A program made the translations under genes and the position numbers. From Warburgia ugandensis (Eukaryota; Streptophyta; Magnoliopsida; Canellales; Canellaceae), in the NCBI GenBank assembly GCA_035236585.1, contig CP141137.1, positions 47,266,057-47,330,056 of the forward strand: a stretch of 64,000 bases of DNA, given 5' to 3'. Shown here piece after piece: positions 26,087 to 39,000 of this stretch; positions within the stretch are counted from its first letter, which is position 1, and every line of letters starts with the position of its first letter. The notes under the pieces were generated by a model, which searched no databases, was not told the origin of the DNA, and saw nothing but the letters and a program-made list of their open reading frames with translations.

Positions 26087-26597
26087 CATTCAAGAACTAA
26101 CACAAATGCTTATGAGTGTGAGAAGAAGTCCATGCTCTTCTTTTTCATACATGATGATTTTTTGGTAGATCTCAAGTGTTCTTCATATTCTCCATATCTA
26201 AAATAGATAAGTCAGTAGAAATTAATGCATTGAAATAATATTACTTACTTGTTTGGGCATTTGAAAAAAATAATGATAATTAATTGTTGCCATTTTCTGA
26301 TCACAAAACCATAGGCTAAAAGCATCACATGCACATGAAATTTGATCTATTACCTATCTAACCCATTTCAAATATGATGAATGGCTTAGATCTACAAAAC
26401 AAAGTTTAAATATATATATATATATATATATAGGGCATAGACTTCTCATGCTCAAGACCATGTATGAGACTCTAAAACTTAAATGTACGTACATCGTAAA
26501 AAACTATTCTTAATTTTGTTTTTAAATTGAGTTTTGTTTGAACTATTCAAACTTTAAAAAGGCGTGTCTTATATACATACATACATACATACATACA

Positions 26598-26631
<34 letters not shown>

Positions 26632-28217
26632 CATACATACATACATACATACATACATACATACATACATACATACATACATACATACATACATACATAC
26701 ATACATAACTTGTCTTTGTGGATTTGCTTCTTTTTTTGCTTAAAGATGTATTTTTTTAAGAGCTACTAACTTTTATGACTCCTTCTCTTTTCATCAATTT
26801 CTATTTTTTAAATCTTCTTTAACATTTTGTTGTTAAGATTCAAATTTGTCTATAATAATTTACTCTTGTTTAAAATTTAAAATTTAGTATTATCTATTAT
26901 AATAATTTTACGCTTAAAATTTGTTAAATAGATTGTTATTATTTCCTTATGTATTTATTTATAATTTATAGAATTTGTTGTCTCTTTTTTTTCCTCTCAT
27001 TTCTGAAATTTCTAGTTGTTTTCCTTGCCAACTTTTCCCTACTAACACAACGCTGTAATGGAATGGCGGGGCACCAAATTGAATATCTAGTTGCGAAACA
27101 CAGCCGGTCCGATTAATTGTTGTTACGATGGAATATGAATTTGGGTGGTTCAGTTTTCCATTGTCTGATTAAGAGGCATTGCACCTTATACACCTGCCTT
27201 GGATCCCACAAGAAAAAGTGGTTGCTTCTGTACTCTAATCACCAATTATTTGGGAGTTCATTTAGCTGGAGGGAAGTGGGAAGGTCCGACTGTGACGTAT
27301 TCCAAGATAGGAAATGTTCCACCACTGGCCCCCCCAAAAGAAAGTGCTTTTTCTGTTGTTGTCTTATGTTAATTGTGATTCCAATAATTCATGTAATCAG
27401 TTTGTTTAGATGATTCCACCATTGTTTCATGAACTATTATAAAAAGGATAACCTAGTCAGCAAAGATAATCATACGAGCCATACATGCTAATTCTAATTG
27501 GTAAATATTATATATACCTATCTTTATTTATATTATTAGCACTATTTATTCAACAAATTTTTTTGAAGCATGGACAGAACGAGAAGCACCCCTTGTTTCA
27601 AAGAAAGGAGGATGGGTTATTCACATTTCATTTGATGGTCAGAGGCAAATTAAAAGCCCAGCAGTGGCAATTTTAAAGATTTTTGGTGAAAAATAGAGAT
27701 ATCTCCTGCATAACCCGTAGTACGTGGAAGTATTGACGTAATTTAGAGAACGTTCTTTTGATAATTGTATTACACATGTTTGCTACAAGATCATTCATAG
27801 TATTACTACACCTCATTCATTGCGGGTTGGTTATTCATTAGCATGGGCATTCTGCCATAAGCACCTAGATATTCTGCTTAGTAGGATTCGACAATGGGTT
27901 TGAGTCAGTGATTCAAAGGCTTAATTCACAAATAAATTTAGGAATTAGGATATTGATTGAATCTTAGAGATCAAAAATTTTCAGGGCATCCAATAATTAC
28001 TTAACTTAGGGACCTTAGGAGTAGGCTATGGGGAAGAGATAGCCCAAAAAAGAGATTTATAGTATGTAGCCTTATCTTCCATTTTTATAAGAAGGATTTC
28101 TACACCTAGACTATTGAATGTCTTTTACATGGACGTGGCCACATGGCAAGATGGTTAACGTGAATAGCTTCAAAAACGGTAACCCACTTATACTTGTTAC
28201 CACAAAATAGAAATGAG
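26085..28217. other. Intergenic DNA with a (TACA)n tract, no gene seen
   Basis: AT-rich host sequence up to the hAT element. A (TA)n tract lies at about 26409-26432 and a long (TACA)n tract at 26571-26706. The 98-codon frame at 27117-27413 and the 63-codon frame at 27485-27676 resemble no family I recognise and show no splice support. Confidence 0.5.
26571..26706. repeat. (TACA)n microsatellite
   Basis: About 33 TACA units with one ATATA interruption near 26626. Confidence 0.96.
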
Positions 28218-28225
28218 ATTGTGGC

Positions 28226-28450
28226 TAGGGGTGGCAATTCGGGTTGGCGGGTCGTGTTTGTCGCGACACGAACACGACACGAATAGTGTTATGGGTCGAC
28301 ACGAACACGACATGCTTAATAGTCGTGTCAAAAACCTATGACTCGTACACTACCCGGTTCTTAAAAAAATGACACAACACGACCTGTGTAACACGATTAA
28401 TTGATTGAGTCGTGTTGGATACATGACACGAAATGACACGACACGACACG
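28226..28450 (+). repeat. hAT left terminus with subterminal repeats
   Basis: Terminal TAGGGGTGGCAA, then GGGTCGTGTT and repeated GACACGAACACGACACGA-type motifs in both orientations through 28450. In hAT elements such subterminal repeats bind transposase; that role here is inferred. Confidence 0.8.
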
Positions 28451-28572
28451 ACATATTAAAAAAACTGCCCTCTCAAGTCAAGTCCCAACTCCCAAGTGAA
28501 TAGAAGTTATAGAACGGCTGCCAAGGCCCAAACGGGCCAAATCCCAAAACAACCACAATAAAATAAACTAAC

Positions 28573-28774
28573 ATATAGGACGGTTATTTCACAACCGTTC
28601 TATAAAACCCTAACATATAGGACGGTTGTAACATAACCGTCTTATATATCATTGGTTTTATAGGACAGCTGTGAAATAACTGTCCTATATGTTACGGATT
28701 TTATAGAACGGTTGTGAACTAACCGTCCTATATGTTAGGTTTTATAGAACGGTTGTGAAATAACCGTCCTATAG
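28573..28774. repeat. Palindrome array A1 (5 units)
   Basis: Five imperfect palindromes of about 32 bp, each with outer arms ATAGGACGGTT or ATAGAACGGTT and AACCGTCCTAT. The loop is typically GTGAAAT. The third unit has GGACAG matched by CTGTCC. The array lies about 350 bp from the element's left end and 0.6 kb past the transposase stop codon. The interval 28775-29351 holds no gene. Confidence 0.9.
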
Positions 28775-29351
28775 TTTACTTTTTATAATTTTATTCCACT
28801 CCACCGTTATGACTGATCTTCTAATTCTGACTGAACTGTATCTTTGATCACCTGAAGCAATGACAATGAGGTTTTGGAGTAGAAAATCAGAATTGAATAG
28901 CATGGGTCTTTCAGTTATGAAGAACTAAACTTTCAACCCAAGTTACCAACCCCCACATAAATTGTTAGGAGGGAATTCATTTCTCCAACTCCTTTCATGC
29001 TCATTGTCACTGGTCATTGCTATATCCATTGAATCACTGGTGACTGATCCACCACACGACAAGTACATAGACAACCAAATTACCAATAATGTTCTTGTAA
29101 TATTTTATTATTTTATTTAGAAGCAACACAGTTCTTTATAGTTTAGTATTACACCACTCAGTCACTCACTGACTCACTTCACAAGTTCACAATTCACATG
29201 ATATGTAAAAAAAAAGAGACTGAAATGAATCAAATAACCACAATAGTAGTAAATAAATATGGATTAAGTAGCACATGATGGAAATATACTTCCATCAATG
29301 TATTATGTATCAAACACAACAAATTAAAATAAGTCATGAAAATTATACAAA

Positions 29352-31999
29352 TTAATCAAAATGAATTGATCCAGAGTCTTTAGTTGGTTGAAGTGATCCT
29401 GCAGTGCTACTTATGCTTACAACGTCCTCAATAAGCTCATCCATGGCAACTGTAATGGTAGAGTCTACAATCATATAGAATAAACAAGCATTAGTTATTA
29501 CTAAGCTCATATAAAATATAATGTAAATATAGAATTATAAACTATTACCTTTCAATCCATATAGCCAATCTCTCACACAAATCAATGCTTGCATGGTTTC
29601 TGGCTTTAAAGTAGATCTATATTGGTCAAGAACCCGACCACCAACACTAAAAGCAGACTCCGATGCAACTGTAGATATAGGAATGCTCAAGACATCACGA
29701 GCCATGGCAGCAAGTTCAGAATACCTAAAATCAACATTTGAATCAAATATAAATGTAAATAAGATTACAGAAAATAGTGTTTACATGAGATTATTAGTTA
29801 AACAACCTGTATTGATTGCCTTTCCAGAATGCAAGAATGTCTAGCTTTGACTCTTGCAATCTTGGTTCATCTAAATAAAGCTCCAATTGTGATTTTTGCA
29901 TAGCCAAAGTACCTCCTTCACCTTCAAATGAATCAAATTCCTAATGCAAATGCAATTATATTATTCAACGTACTATAAGACAATTCATACTTCATAGCAA
30001 ATTTTAATATGCTAAGTAGTAAGCGACATATAATGAAAGATACAATTATAAATAAAATCACCTTCATGACATCTAAAACCTCTTGACTATATGACATGTT
30101 CTGTCTATCATCAGCACCTGCACCTCTAGCCACTAGTGTAGATGAGGAGGAAGGAATAGGATAAATCTTAACCTTATATTCATTGAAGAGAGAGAATAAC
30201 TTTTCCCTAACTTGAGCAAACTCCAAGCAGCCACTGCCAAACAATTTCTTGTACGAGAATTCCACAAAGGAGAGCTTATACCGAGGATCCAACACACATG
30301 CAATTGCCAAAATGGTGCTAAATTCAGACCAGTACTTTGAAAACTTGGCAAACATTTGGGTGAACATACGCTTCATATAGTCATCATCACTTCTCATGTA
30401 TTGTGTTAAACTCAAATAAATTACAAATGCTGCACGAAAGTAGAGATTTACAGTGGGATACTTGGATCTAGAGAACATGCAGGTGGCATCATAAAAAACT
30501 GCCAAAAACTTCAAAATTTTTGTAGCCTTTTCCCATTCAATGAAAGAAGGACAATGCTTATAATTTGAGTCACTTAGTTCTAAGTGACAAAATGCACGTT
30601 GGTAACAAAGAGCACTTTCAAGCATCAAATACGTTGAATTCCATCTTGTAGGACAATCTTGTCTTAAGCCCTTTTTTGTCTCAATTGACATGTGATTCAC
30701 ACACTCTAAAAAATTTTGTTTTCTACTTTGTGATGCTTTGACATACTTGATACTCTCTCTAATTTTTTGAATAGCATCATCAATTTCTTTCAAACCATCT
30801 TGCACAATCAAATTCAAAACATGACAACAACAACAACGTAGATGAAGGAACTCTCCACCACAAACAAGAGTGTTCCTGATGTTTAATTGATGCCTTAACA
30901 GCTCAACAGAAGAATCATTAGAAGAAGCATTGTCTAAAGTGATTGAAAAAATCTTTTTCTCAATCCCCCATTCTACCAATAATGAGTATAACTTTTCTGC
31001 TAATGATATTCCATTATGTGGAGGTGGTAGGAAACAAAAATTTAATATCCTCTTTTGTAAGACCCACTGACTATCTAGAAAATGTGCTGTGAGACTTATA
31101 TAACCATCAGTAATACAAGAAGTCCACAAATCCGATGTCAAACTTATCCTGCTAGGTGCCAATTCTAACATCTCTTTTATCTTTCCTTTTTCTCTTTTAT
31201 ACATTCTCAGAACATCTGCTTTTACTGTATTTCTACTAATCAAGTGCAAATCTGCACGCAAATATTTCAGTAGAGTTCTAATTCCATCATACTCAACAAA
31301 TTGGAAAGGCAAATCATGCATAACAACTGCAGCTGCTACTAACTCATGATAAACTTCAGGATCAAACTTATTATCTGAAGCTGCACTTAGTGACACTGAC
31401 ATACTCCCCTGACTTTGAGATAAAAGCAATTGGCCTATATCACGAGAAGAGCTCTGTTGACAAGTCTTTATATGTCGTTTTAAGATACCAGTACCAAATT
31501 TGCTATCGCAAATGTATATTGCAGAGCACTTCTTGCATTTACACCTTTGCCTTCCATCTTCTAATAGAGGAAGGTGTTCAAAAAAATTCCAAACTGGAGA
31601 CATTAGTTTCCTATGCTTTTTACCTCTATTGGATTTTGAAACTAACTCCACGTTCTCCAAATCAGCAAACTCATCATCATTGTTGTTGTGGTGTAGCATA
31701 TTCAAGTTATCAGAAACATCAGTGCTCCCAACTTCAACTTGTGCCTATATTGCAAAATGCAAATGACAAAAAAAAAATAGTTCACACCGACAAGAACTAA
31801 ACACTTCAGACTTCACCAACAATTACTAATAAGTAATAAGGGAAGGGAGTGAGTGAGACACTGAGACTTGAGAGTTGAGACTCGAGAGTGAGGAAATTGA
31901 GAGGAATGAAAAGAGTCAGACTCATAATTTCATAGAGAAATAACAAAAAACAAACACATGACATACCTGTGGTGCTGTAGTAGGGGTGCTGCTACTCAT
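29352..31999 (-). CDS. hAT-family transposase (zf-BED, RICESLEEPER/Ac-like), intact spliced frame
   Basis: Five exons on the minus strand: 31967-31999, 30062-31744, 29807-29940, 29549-29724 and 29352-29464. They join to 2,139 nt, 712 aa plus stop, with GT-AG introns and no internal stop. The start is the first ATG of a short exon reading MSSSTPTTAPQ. Residues 81-106 form a BED zinc finger (C81, C84, H102, C106). The RNase H-like core has LTSDLWTS and ITLDNASSND with acidic residues at the usual catalytic places, and CVLDPRYK. The C-terminal dimerisation region (about 615-675) has STVASESAFSVGGRVLDQYR, including the Glu I take as the third catalytic acid. The enzyme should cut and paste elements bearing its terminal repeats. 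Arrays A1 and A2 flank the gene. It may still be active; expression is unknown. Confidence 0.9.
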
Positions 32000-32163
32000 C
32001 GTGTTAGAACTTAGAAGGGTTGATGTTTGAACTTGAAGAAGAAATCTGGATTCTGGTCCTCTGGAGTCTAGAAAGGGAAATCTGAAACAGATGTAAAATT
32101 GTAAATTATAAAAGCAGCTGCAAACCTGCAAGCCTTCAACTTCAACCTTGGGTTGGTAACATT

Positions 32164-32480
32164 GGTTATGTATTAACGGTCCTATATTTATAAAATATAG
32201 TACGGTTATGTATTAACCGTCCTATATTTTAAAAATATAGAACGGTTATGTGCTAACCGTCCTATATTTTAAAAATATAGAACGGGTTATGTGCTAACCG
32301 TCCTATATTTAGATAATATAGAACGGTTACTTACTAACCGTCTTATTTTTTGTAAGCTTTAACATATAGGATGGTTTTACATTAACCATTCTATATTTTC
32401 CAAATATAGAACGGTTATACACTAACCATCCTATTTTTACATAATAATATAGGACGGTTACGGACTAACCATCCTATTTT
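32164..32480. repeat. Palindrome array A2 (about 7 units)
   Basis: Units with arms ATAGAACGGTTA and TAACCGTCCTAT, loop mostly TGTGCT or TGTATT, joined by A/T-rich linkers such as ATTTTAAAAATAT. The unit order decays toward 32380. It begins about 165 bp upstream of the transposase start codon. Confidence 0.9.
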
Positions 32481-33599
32481 ACACATGGTTTATTCCTTCA
32501 TTACCAATCTGTGAGTGTGACTGTGACTGTGAAGTCTGTGATGTGCCAGATTTTCGCTTTTCAAGTGACCAATCTGCCTGACAGAGACTGATAGCCTTCT
32601 TTCCTCCAATTCCAAACTGGCAAGTGGCAAGTGGAGTTAATGAAAGTTGAAACTTACACTTCAATCATTTGTCAAATATTTTGATTTTTGAGTTATTGTC
32701 CTTCATGTTACTTAACTTACTTGTTAGATAACTTAGATAGTTAGATGTCATGAATCATGATAGATGATCCGAGGTGGGGGCCCCCCTTGTAGACTTGTAG
32801 TGGCGGGAAAACAAAATGAAAGTTGAAAACTGAAAAGAACATAAAGGTTTAACTTTAACTAATTAATAATTATCTAGGTATACTAACTACTAAGTCAATC
32901 TAAAGTCTAATCTAACTGTCTAAGGCAATTGTTTTGTCTTTTTGTATAATTGTATTGTATCATGTAAGTTAAGTAAGCCCAAATCCAATTATCCAATTGA
33001 ATTTGAAGTCTTATCCCTAAACCTAAAGAGCCCTAGCCTAGCCTGGCTAACTGGTTCAGATTGTTTGCTATAACTATAAGCCTATAACTATAAGTTATAA
33101 ATAACTATATAACCTAATTTCTTATCAACCATTTTCAGTTTAGCTACACATTGTCACATGTCAGTTGTTACAACTTACAAGTTACACTTAGTAGATAAGT
33201 TAACCAAGTTTTGTAAGTTGTACAAGTAAAAGTGAAGTGAGAGAGAGACTAACAAACTATCATATATTGTTGTATAAAATTATAAATGCTAATGAATAAT
33301 GATTTTCTTATGTTAATTTCACATGTCTCACCAACCAATTGATCTAATATATCTCTTTTCAATCAAATTCATGAATATCATGTATCCAACTCATATAACT
33401 CAATATTTGTTTCTCATTTCTAACTCCCAATTGATGATAATAGATTAGGAATAACTCATTCATGATTCATCCATGATCCTTTGATCCATCATTTATGTAG
33501 ACATTGTAGGGTAAAATTTAGTAACTCCTTTAGTAATATCATTCAACATTTGTGTTAATTCAACACACAACTCCTATTCTCTGTTCACATTCTCACATC

Positions 33600-34220
33600 A
33601 CCTAATGAGTTAATTACAATGTTACATAACTAATAACTATTCCCTTGGGACCCTTTCTAGTTCCTATACTATACTCATTATCCTCTAATGAGATAATTAC
33701 ACAACTCTTTCTATACTCATTCTCAAGCTACTGAGTTAATTACATAACTGTTTCTATTCTAGTTCAGTTCAGTCATTTTTACCTAATGAGTTAATTACAT
33801 GACTCTCTCTTTCTTTACTTATTATCATTTATCAATGTTATCATCAACATTCAACAACTTTTGAATTGAGTATGAGTTACTTACATAACTTTGCTTTTTT
33901 AAGATGATCCTCAAGTGAGATCATCAGATGAGTTAAATACATTATATACATAATTAACACTAACTTTACTCATCCTCCCCTGACCTCAACCTCAACAACT
34001 ATGTTGAATTGAATATGATAGGATGAGTTACTTACATAACTTTGCTTTTAAGCTGATAGATACTCAAGTAACTCAACTCAACTGAGAAGTCTGAGCCTGA
34101 GATAGTGAGATGAACATAATACATATATGCCTATATGCTCTGTCTTTTTAAGCTCATCCAGTCATCCTTAACTTAAGGAAATTAAGATGAGTTAATTACA
34201 TAACTTTTTCTCCACTCTAT
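33600..34220. repeat. Diffuse repeats of a GAGTTAATTACATAACT motif
   Basis: Variants of this motif occur near 33606, 33693, 33733, 33787, 33873, 34024 and 34190, spaced irregularly and sharing the core AGTTAnTTACATAACT. They lie between arrays A2 and A3. Role unknown. Confidence 0.6.
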
Positions 34221-34310
34221 ACTTAATAACTAGTTTTATTTAAGCACATCATCAACTAAGATTAATTAAATATATAACTCTTATAGGTTATACAACTCCT
34301 ATATTTCAAT

Positions 34311-34720
34311 ATATAGATGGCTATAAACAAACCATCCTATATTTAAATATATTATAGGACGGTTATTTTAAAACCATCCTATATTTAAATATATTATAGA
34401 ACGGTTATTTTTAAACCGTCCTATATTTAATATATTATAGAATGGTTATTTGAAAACCGTCCTATATTTGATTATGTTATAGAACGGTTATTTTAAAACC
34501 GTCCTATATTTAAGTATATTATAGAACGGTTATTTGAAAACCATCCTATATTTAAATATATTATAGAACGGTTATTTGAAAACCGTCCTATATTTAAGTA
34601 TAATTATAGAACGGTTATTGAAAAACCGTCTTATATTTAAGTATATTATAAAACGGTTATTGAATAACCGTCCTATATTAGTATATTATATAGAACGGTT
34701 ATTTTAAAACCGTCCTATAT
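34311..34720. repeat. Palindrome array A3 (10 units)
   Basis: The most regular array: about ten units at a period of 42-46 bp. Arms are ATAGAACGGTTA and AAACCGTCCTAT; the loop is TTTTAA or TTTGAA. Linkers read TATTTAAATATATT or TATTTAAGTATATT, themselves near-palindromic. It lies 1.4 kb upstream of the second gene's start. Confidence 0.93.
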
Positions 34721-36089
34721 GGTTCTATACATATAATATATCATTTTCACTTTTCACTTTTCACTTTTCACCTTGGTCATTCTCAGCCCTAATTTCAATC
34801 TTCCAAGTTCCAACCCAACGATCCAATCCAACCTATACTGAGAAGGTGAAAATGACCATTCCTCTTCGATCTTTCACAGATCTAAGCAAAGAAAGGTATG
34901 TATTTACGATTTTTTGCATCTTTAATGTAATTTTGTATACAGTTCTGTTACTTCTGTAACAGTAAAAAGTAATAAAAGAACACAATCTGATAAATAAATA
35001 AAAAACCTCTGTCTGGTTTCTCTGATCCTTGCCTTGAACTTGTTCTGTCATTTCGTTGTCAAACACCTATTTCTCATATTTTGATTTATGTTGTCTTTCA
35101 TTTGAGTCTGGAAACGGGGTTTGTTGGGAAAAAGATGGATGAGCAAAAAAAAACGGAGCTGGAAGCCTGGAAGTGGAATGGGATTATGGGAGATATCAGA
35201 TATGTATGTTCCTTTGACGAAAAAACCAAACATATAAATTATAAAGGTTCTGACTTCTGAGTCTTCTGACTTTGCCCATAGTGCATTAGTGCTAAATCAG
35301 TGAATCCTGATAGATAGGTTCTCAGAGAACTGCATCTACTGAAATAGTCTCCAGCTGAAATGTAGAGCAGACTGAGCAGTAGAAGAAGCAGGACAGATGT
35401 TAGAAGATTGAGGGAGAGAGACATTAAACTAGTTCTTTCTTTTACAAAATGGAAAAAAAACATTACCTTTATCTAATTTATCACAAACTAGCTACAGCTT
35501 ATATCCCAATTTCTTCTTTTCCTTAAGGGAGCCCTAGAAAAAAGAACCAAATCAAGAAAAATCTCTCAAAAACTAAAATTAACATATCTCATATCTACAT
35601 CAAACAATGTCAGATTTTCAACATTTTTGATGTGTTGGAACTGTTGAAACAAGAGGAATGATTAAGTGATAGTTGACCAAAATAAAAAATAAAGGATGAA
35701 GGAACATAACAGATTTTTTAAATTATTATTAGACTAGAATGAATGTTTTGAGATAGGAAACTTAATGAAATGGTCAAATCAAGCTACAAATAATGAATGT
35801 TATACAAAAACAAAATATCACTCCTTTTTTTCCACTCTGCATACTGGAATGGCATACTTCTAGGGCTATGGCACTATGCCAACATCACAAAAAATGGGAA
35901 CATGCATAATTGCTTGTTTGAAGAGATAGAGGGAGCAACAATCTGACCTTGTAGGAGGCTTCCAATATAGTGTCCACTGTCCAATGAAAAATTTGTGATG
36001 GTTTTCAAGGGTGCTACTGCTTATTATCCCTGTATAATTGTATTCCTCTTTTCTTGTCTAACTGTAGTCATTTTTATTTTGAAGCAAAC

Positions 36090-39000
36090 ATGGAGCAAGT
36101 AGAAGAGGTAGGAGAGGTACAAGTAGAACAATTACAACACACAGAAGCAGAACAATCAAAGCTATCAAGCACATGTCCATCAGTAACACCACCGGTGGTC
36201 AGTGTCAAGAGAAAGGTCAGGGGGAGGGCCCCAACACAAATGGAACATATAAATAAGAGAACCTCAGTTGGAATAAAAGAAAAGGTACAATTCAACACTA
36301 AAGGCCAACCGATTGGTGGTGCTACACATGCCTATGCTAGCTTCATATGTTGCACTGTTAGAAGACTTGTGCCAGTATCAATGACTGATTGGAGACATGT
36401 ATCGCCACAAGTCAAAGATTCAGTATGGGAAATGGTCAAGGTATGTAAATTCTTCCTACATATAACATAATATGTCCTTTATATTTATATGTTTTGTTTT
36501 TGTTTGCATATGAATCACGATAAGATACACAAAGTTGCTACAATACTCACTAGTTAGTCACTTTAACATGCTTCTTCTTCTTTTTTGTAGTCTGCCTTTG
36601 ACGTATCTGATGAGTGCAAGAAGCAAGCCTTGCTAGGAGCTGGTGAAGCTTGGAGGAAATGGAAGAGTGAGCTTGCAAGGAAGTACATACTTCCAAATTC
36701 TCATGATCCTTCTACGCTTCACATGGTCCCTCAGTTGTATTCCTGCTTCATTGACCAGGAAGCATGGAATCAATTTGTACAGTATAGGCTATCTCCTAAT
36801 TTTGAGGTAATCACAACTTGAACTAGCCAAGCTAAATTTTGAGTCTTGTAATTATTATAATTGATTGTATTTTGAATCTTTGATCACATTACTTTAATGT
36901 CCAGGCAAAGCGTATAAAAGGACAAAAGGCTCGTGCACAGAACCATACGCCGCACCACCTTTCAAAGGTTGGCTATGCACGATTAGAGGCAGATGTAGTA
37001 AGTATATCATGTCACATTCCATTTGTCTAATCATAGTAGATTTTTTTTTTATTAACTCTGATTTAGTGTCTCTTATAATCTTATTACAGCAAAAGAAGGC
37101 TGGGACAACGGATCCCATCGACTGTGCTATTCTATGGAAAATGGCACATTCGAAAGGGTGTAACTCCCAGACCTTTGCCAATGAGACAACTGCAACAATT
37201 GCTTCAAGAATTGTAAGTGGTTTAAGACTTTAAGTTTTATACTTTTACTTTATTTGCATACTGCCTAGTTAAATACTTTTATACCCTTGCATAGTATATT
37301 ATTTAAATATTACATATATAATAGTGATTTTATCATGTTATGATCTTTATGTGTGCAGGAAGAGTTGACCCAAGAACAAGAAGAAAGTGCAACTACAGGG
37401 ACTCTTAGCAGCACTGCTGCAAAGGGGGACATCCTGTATAGGGCAATGGGCAACAAGAATGAGCACCCTGGCCGGGTAAGGGGCCAAGGTCGGGGTGTTG
37501 TTCCTTCCAAATTCTTCCCCAAACAAAAGGCTCCTACGCTACAAGAATTGGAAGAATGGAAGAAGCAAACACTTGTGGAGATATATAGCATAGTCAAAGA
37601 TCAACTATTAAAGGAACTCCAAGGTGGTGGAAGAACCTCATGTGAGGATGTTGGCAGCCCTCAAGCTGAAGCTCAACCTCAAGTTCAACCAGCAAGAAAT
37701 AATAATAGCTGCACTCCTACTCCTAGTCCTCTATCAGATGAAGAGGTGGCAGAACAAGTACTCCCAATCAGTGAGGTATGTATATTCTCTTGTTTAGTTT
37801 TACAATGTTACTTATTTACTTTTGTTTTTAGTTTACACTTTACATTACATCACTAATTATTATATATATATGTCATTTCTCAAATGCAGGTGGGTTAGTG
37901 CATGTTGCAGCTACATACATTTGAGAACCATGTGGCTGTGGCAACACTGTACGAGGTTCGGCCCATGACTTCCGCCACCTTGCATGGTAAGTTGATGCCC
38001 CCACACACTAAGCGTGTGTGCATCACTACTGCCATTCAACCAGATGCTCCCCTTCCATTTCCAGTCAAAGGGGATGATGTTGAAACTGTTGGGGATGCAA
38101 TTGGATATCATGTGTGTTGGCCAGAGAAACACATAAAACCAATGATATCCAATTCCAAGGTACATATATACTAACTGTAGTCTTGGCTTCATTTTCTCCT
38201 ACCTTTTTTTAAGTCCTCCTAAACTGTTCATTGATTAATATTGTCTGCAACATGTCGGACAGTCGGATCACCAAAAGCAGCACAAGGGGCAATTGAAGCA
38301 AACCTTGCTGCCAGCAAATTCTGGCATAGTGGCAAGTGTAGCCACATCCCAGCCTTCTCAGGTAGTACTAGTTCTATGTTTTTCCATAGTCACTACTCAC
38401 AAGTCACAAGTCAGTAGTACTAGTTCTTTAGTTCAAAACAATTGTTAGGTGCTCACTAGTCACTACTCACAAGTCACAAGTCAGTAGGCACAGTTTTATT
38501 ATTGTTATATTATAAAATATTCTAATTTTACCTCACTGGGTTTCTTCTTTTATATCTGCTAGTATATCAGTATATGTTGTATATATTCATTACTAATTTC
38601 TAAAATGTTACATGATTACATCTACAGTGTAGGGATCAGGTGGAGGTTCCACCTAACACACCTCCATTCCTAAGGGTACTGCATGTGACCGGCCAATGAA
38701 GGCAACACAAATACAATGAACCCTATAAGGATAGAGGCAGGTGTGCTTTCAAACGATGTGGTTGAGGTTCCACTCTTCAAGGAAGACCTCATAGCCATAT
38801 GTAATATGGATCAATTGGAGTACATGCACATCATAGTCTATATAGGGTACGTCGTGTAACTGCTCTATTAGAGTTAAGACTTACCAATCAATGTAACATT
38901 ACTTAATACTTGCTTTTTTAATAAAAATTAATAATTATTTGACATTAACCCAAATTTCAAATGCAGGTATTTGCATGATAGCTTGTATAGACTAGAGGTC

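Larger units (their letters stand above)
32000..36089. promoter_or_regulatory. Divergent intergenic region between transposase and second gene
   Basis: About 4.1 kb between two start codons pointing away from each other. It holds arrays A2 and A3 and 1.8 kb of AT-rich sequence (32481-34310) with no recognisable gene. Within that stretch a loose variant of GAGTTAATTACATAACT recurs many times between 33600 and 34220. The open frames at 34833-35463 match nothing. I infer promoters for both genes here from position alone. Confidence 0.5.

Noticed and set aside
25848-26206. Arg-Glu and Ser-Leu repeat open frames
   Set aside because: They are translations of the (CT)n tract.
27117-27676. Possible small genes before the hAT element
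   Set aside because: Frames of 98 and 63 codons show no family resemblance, no splice pattern and no conserved motif.
34311-34720. CRISPR-like regular repeat array
   Set aside because: Units are palindromes with near-identical linkers, not unique spacers, and the DNA is from a plant nucleus.
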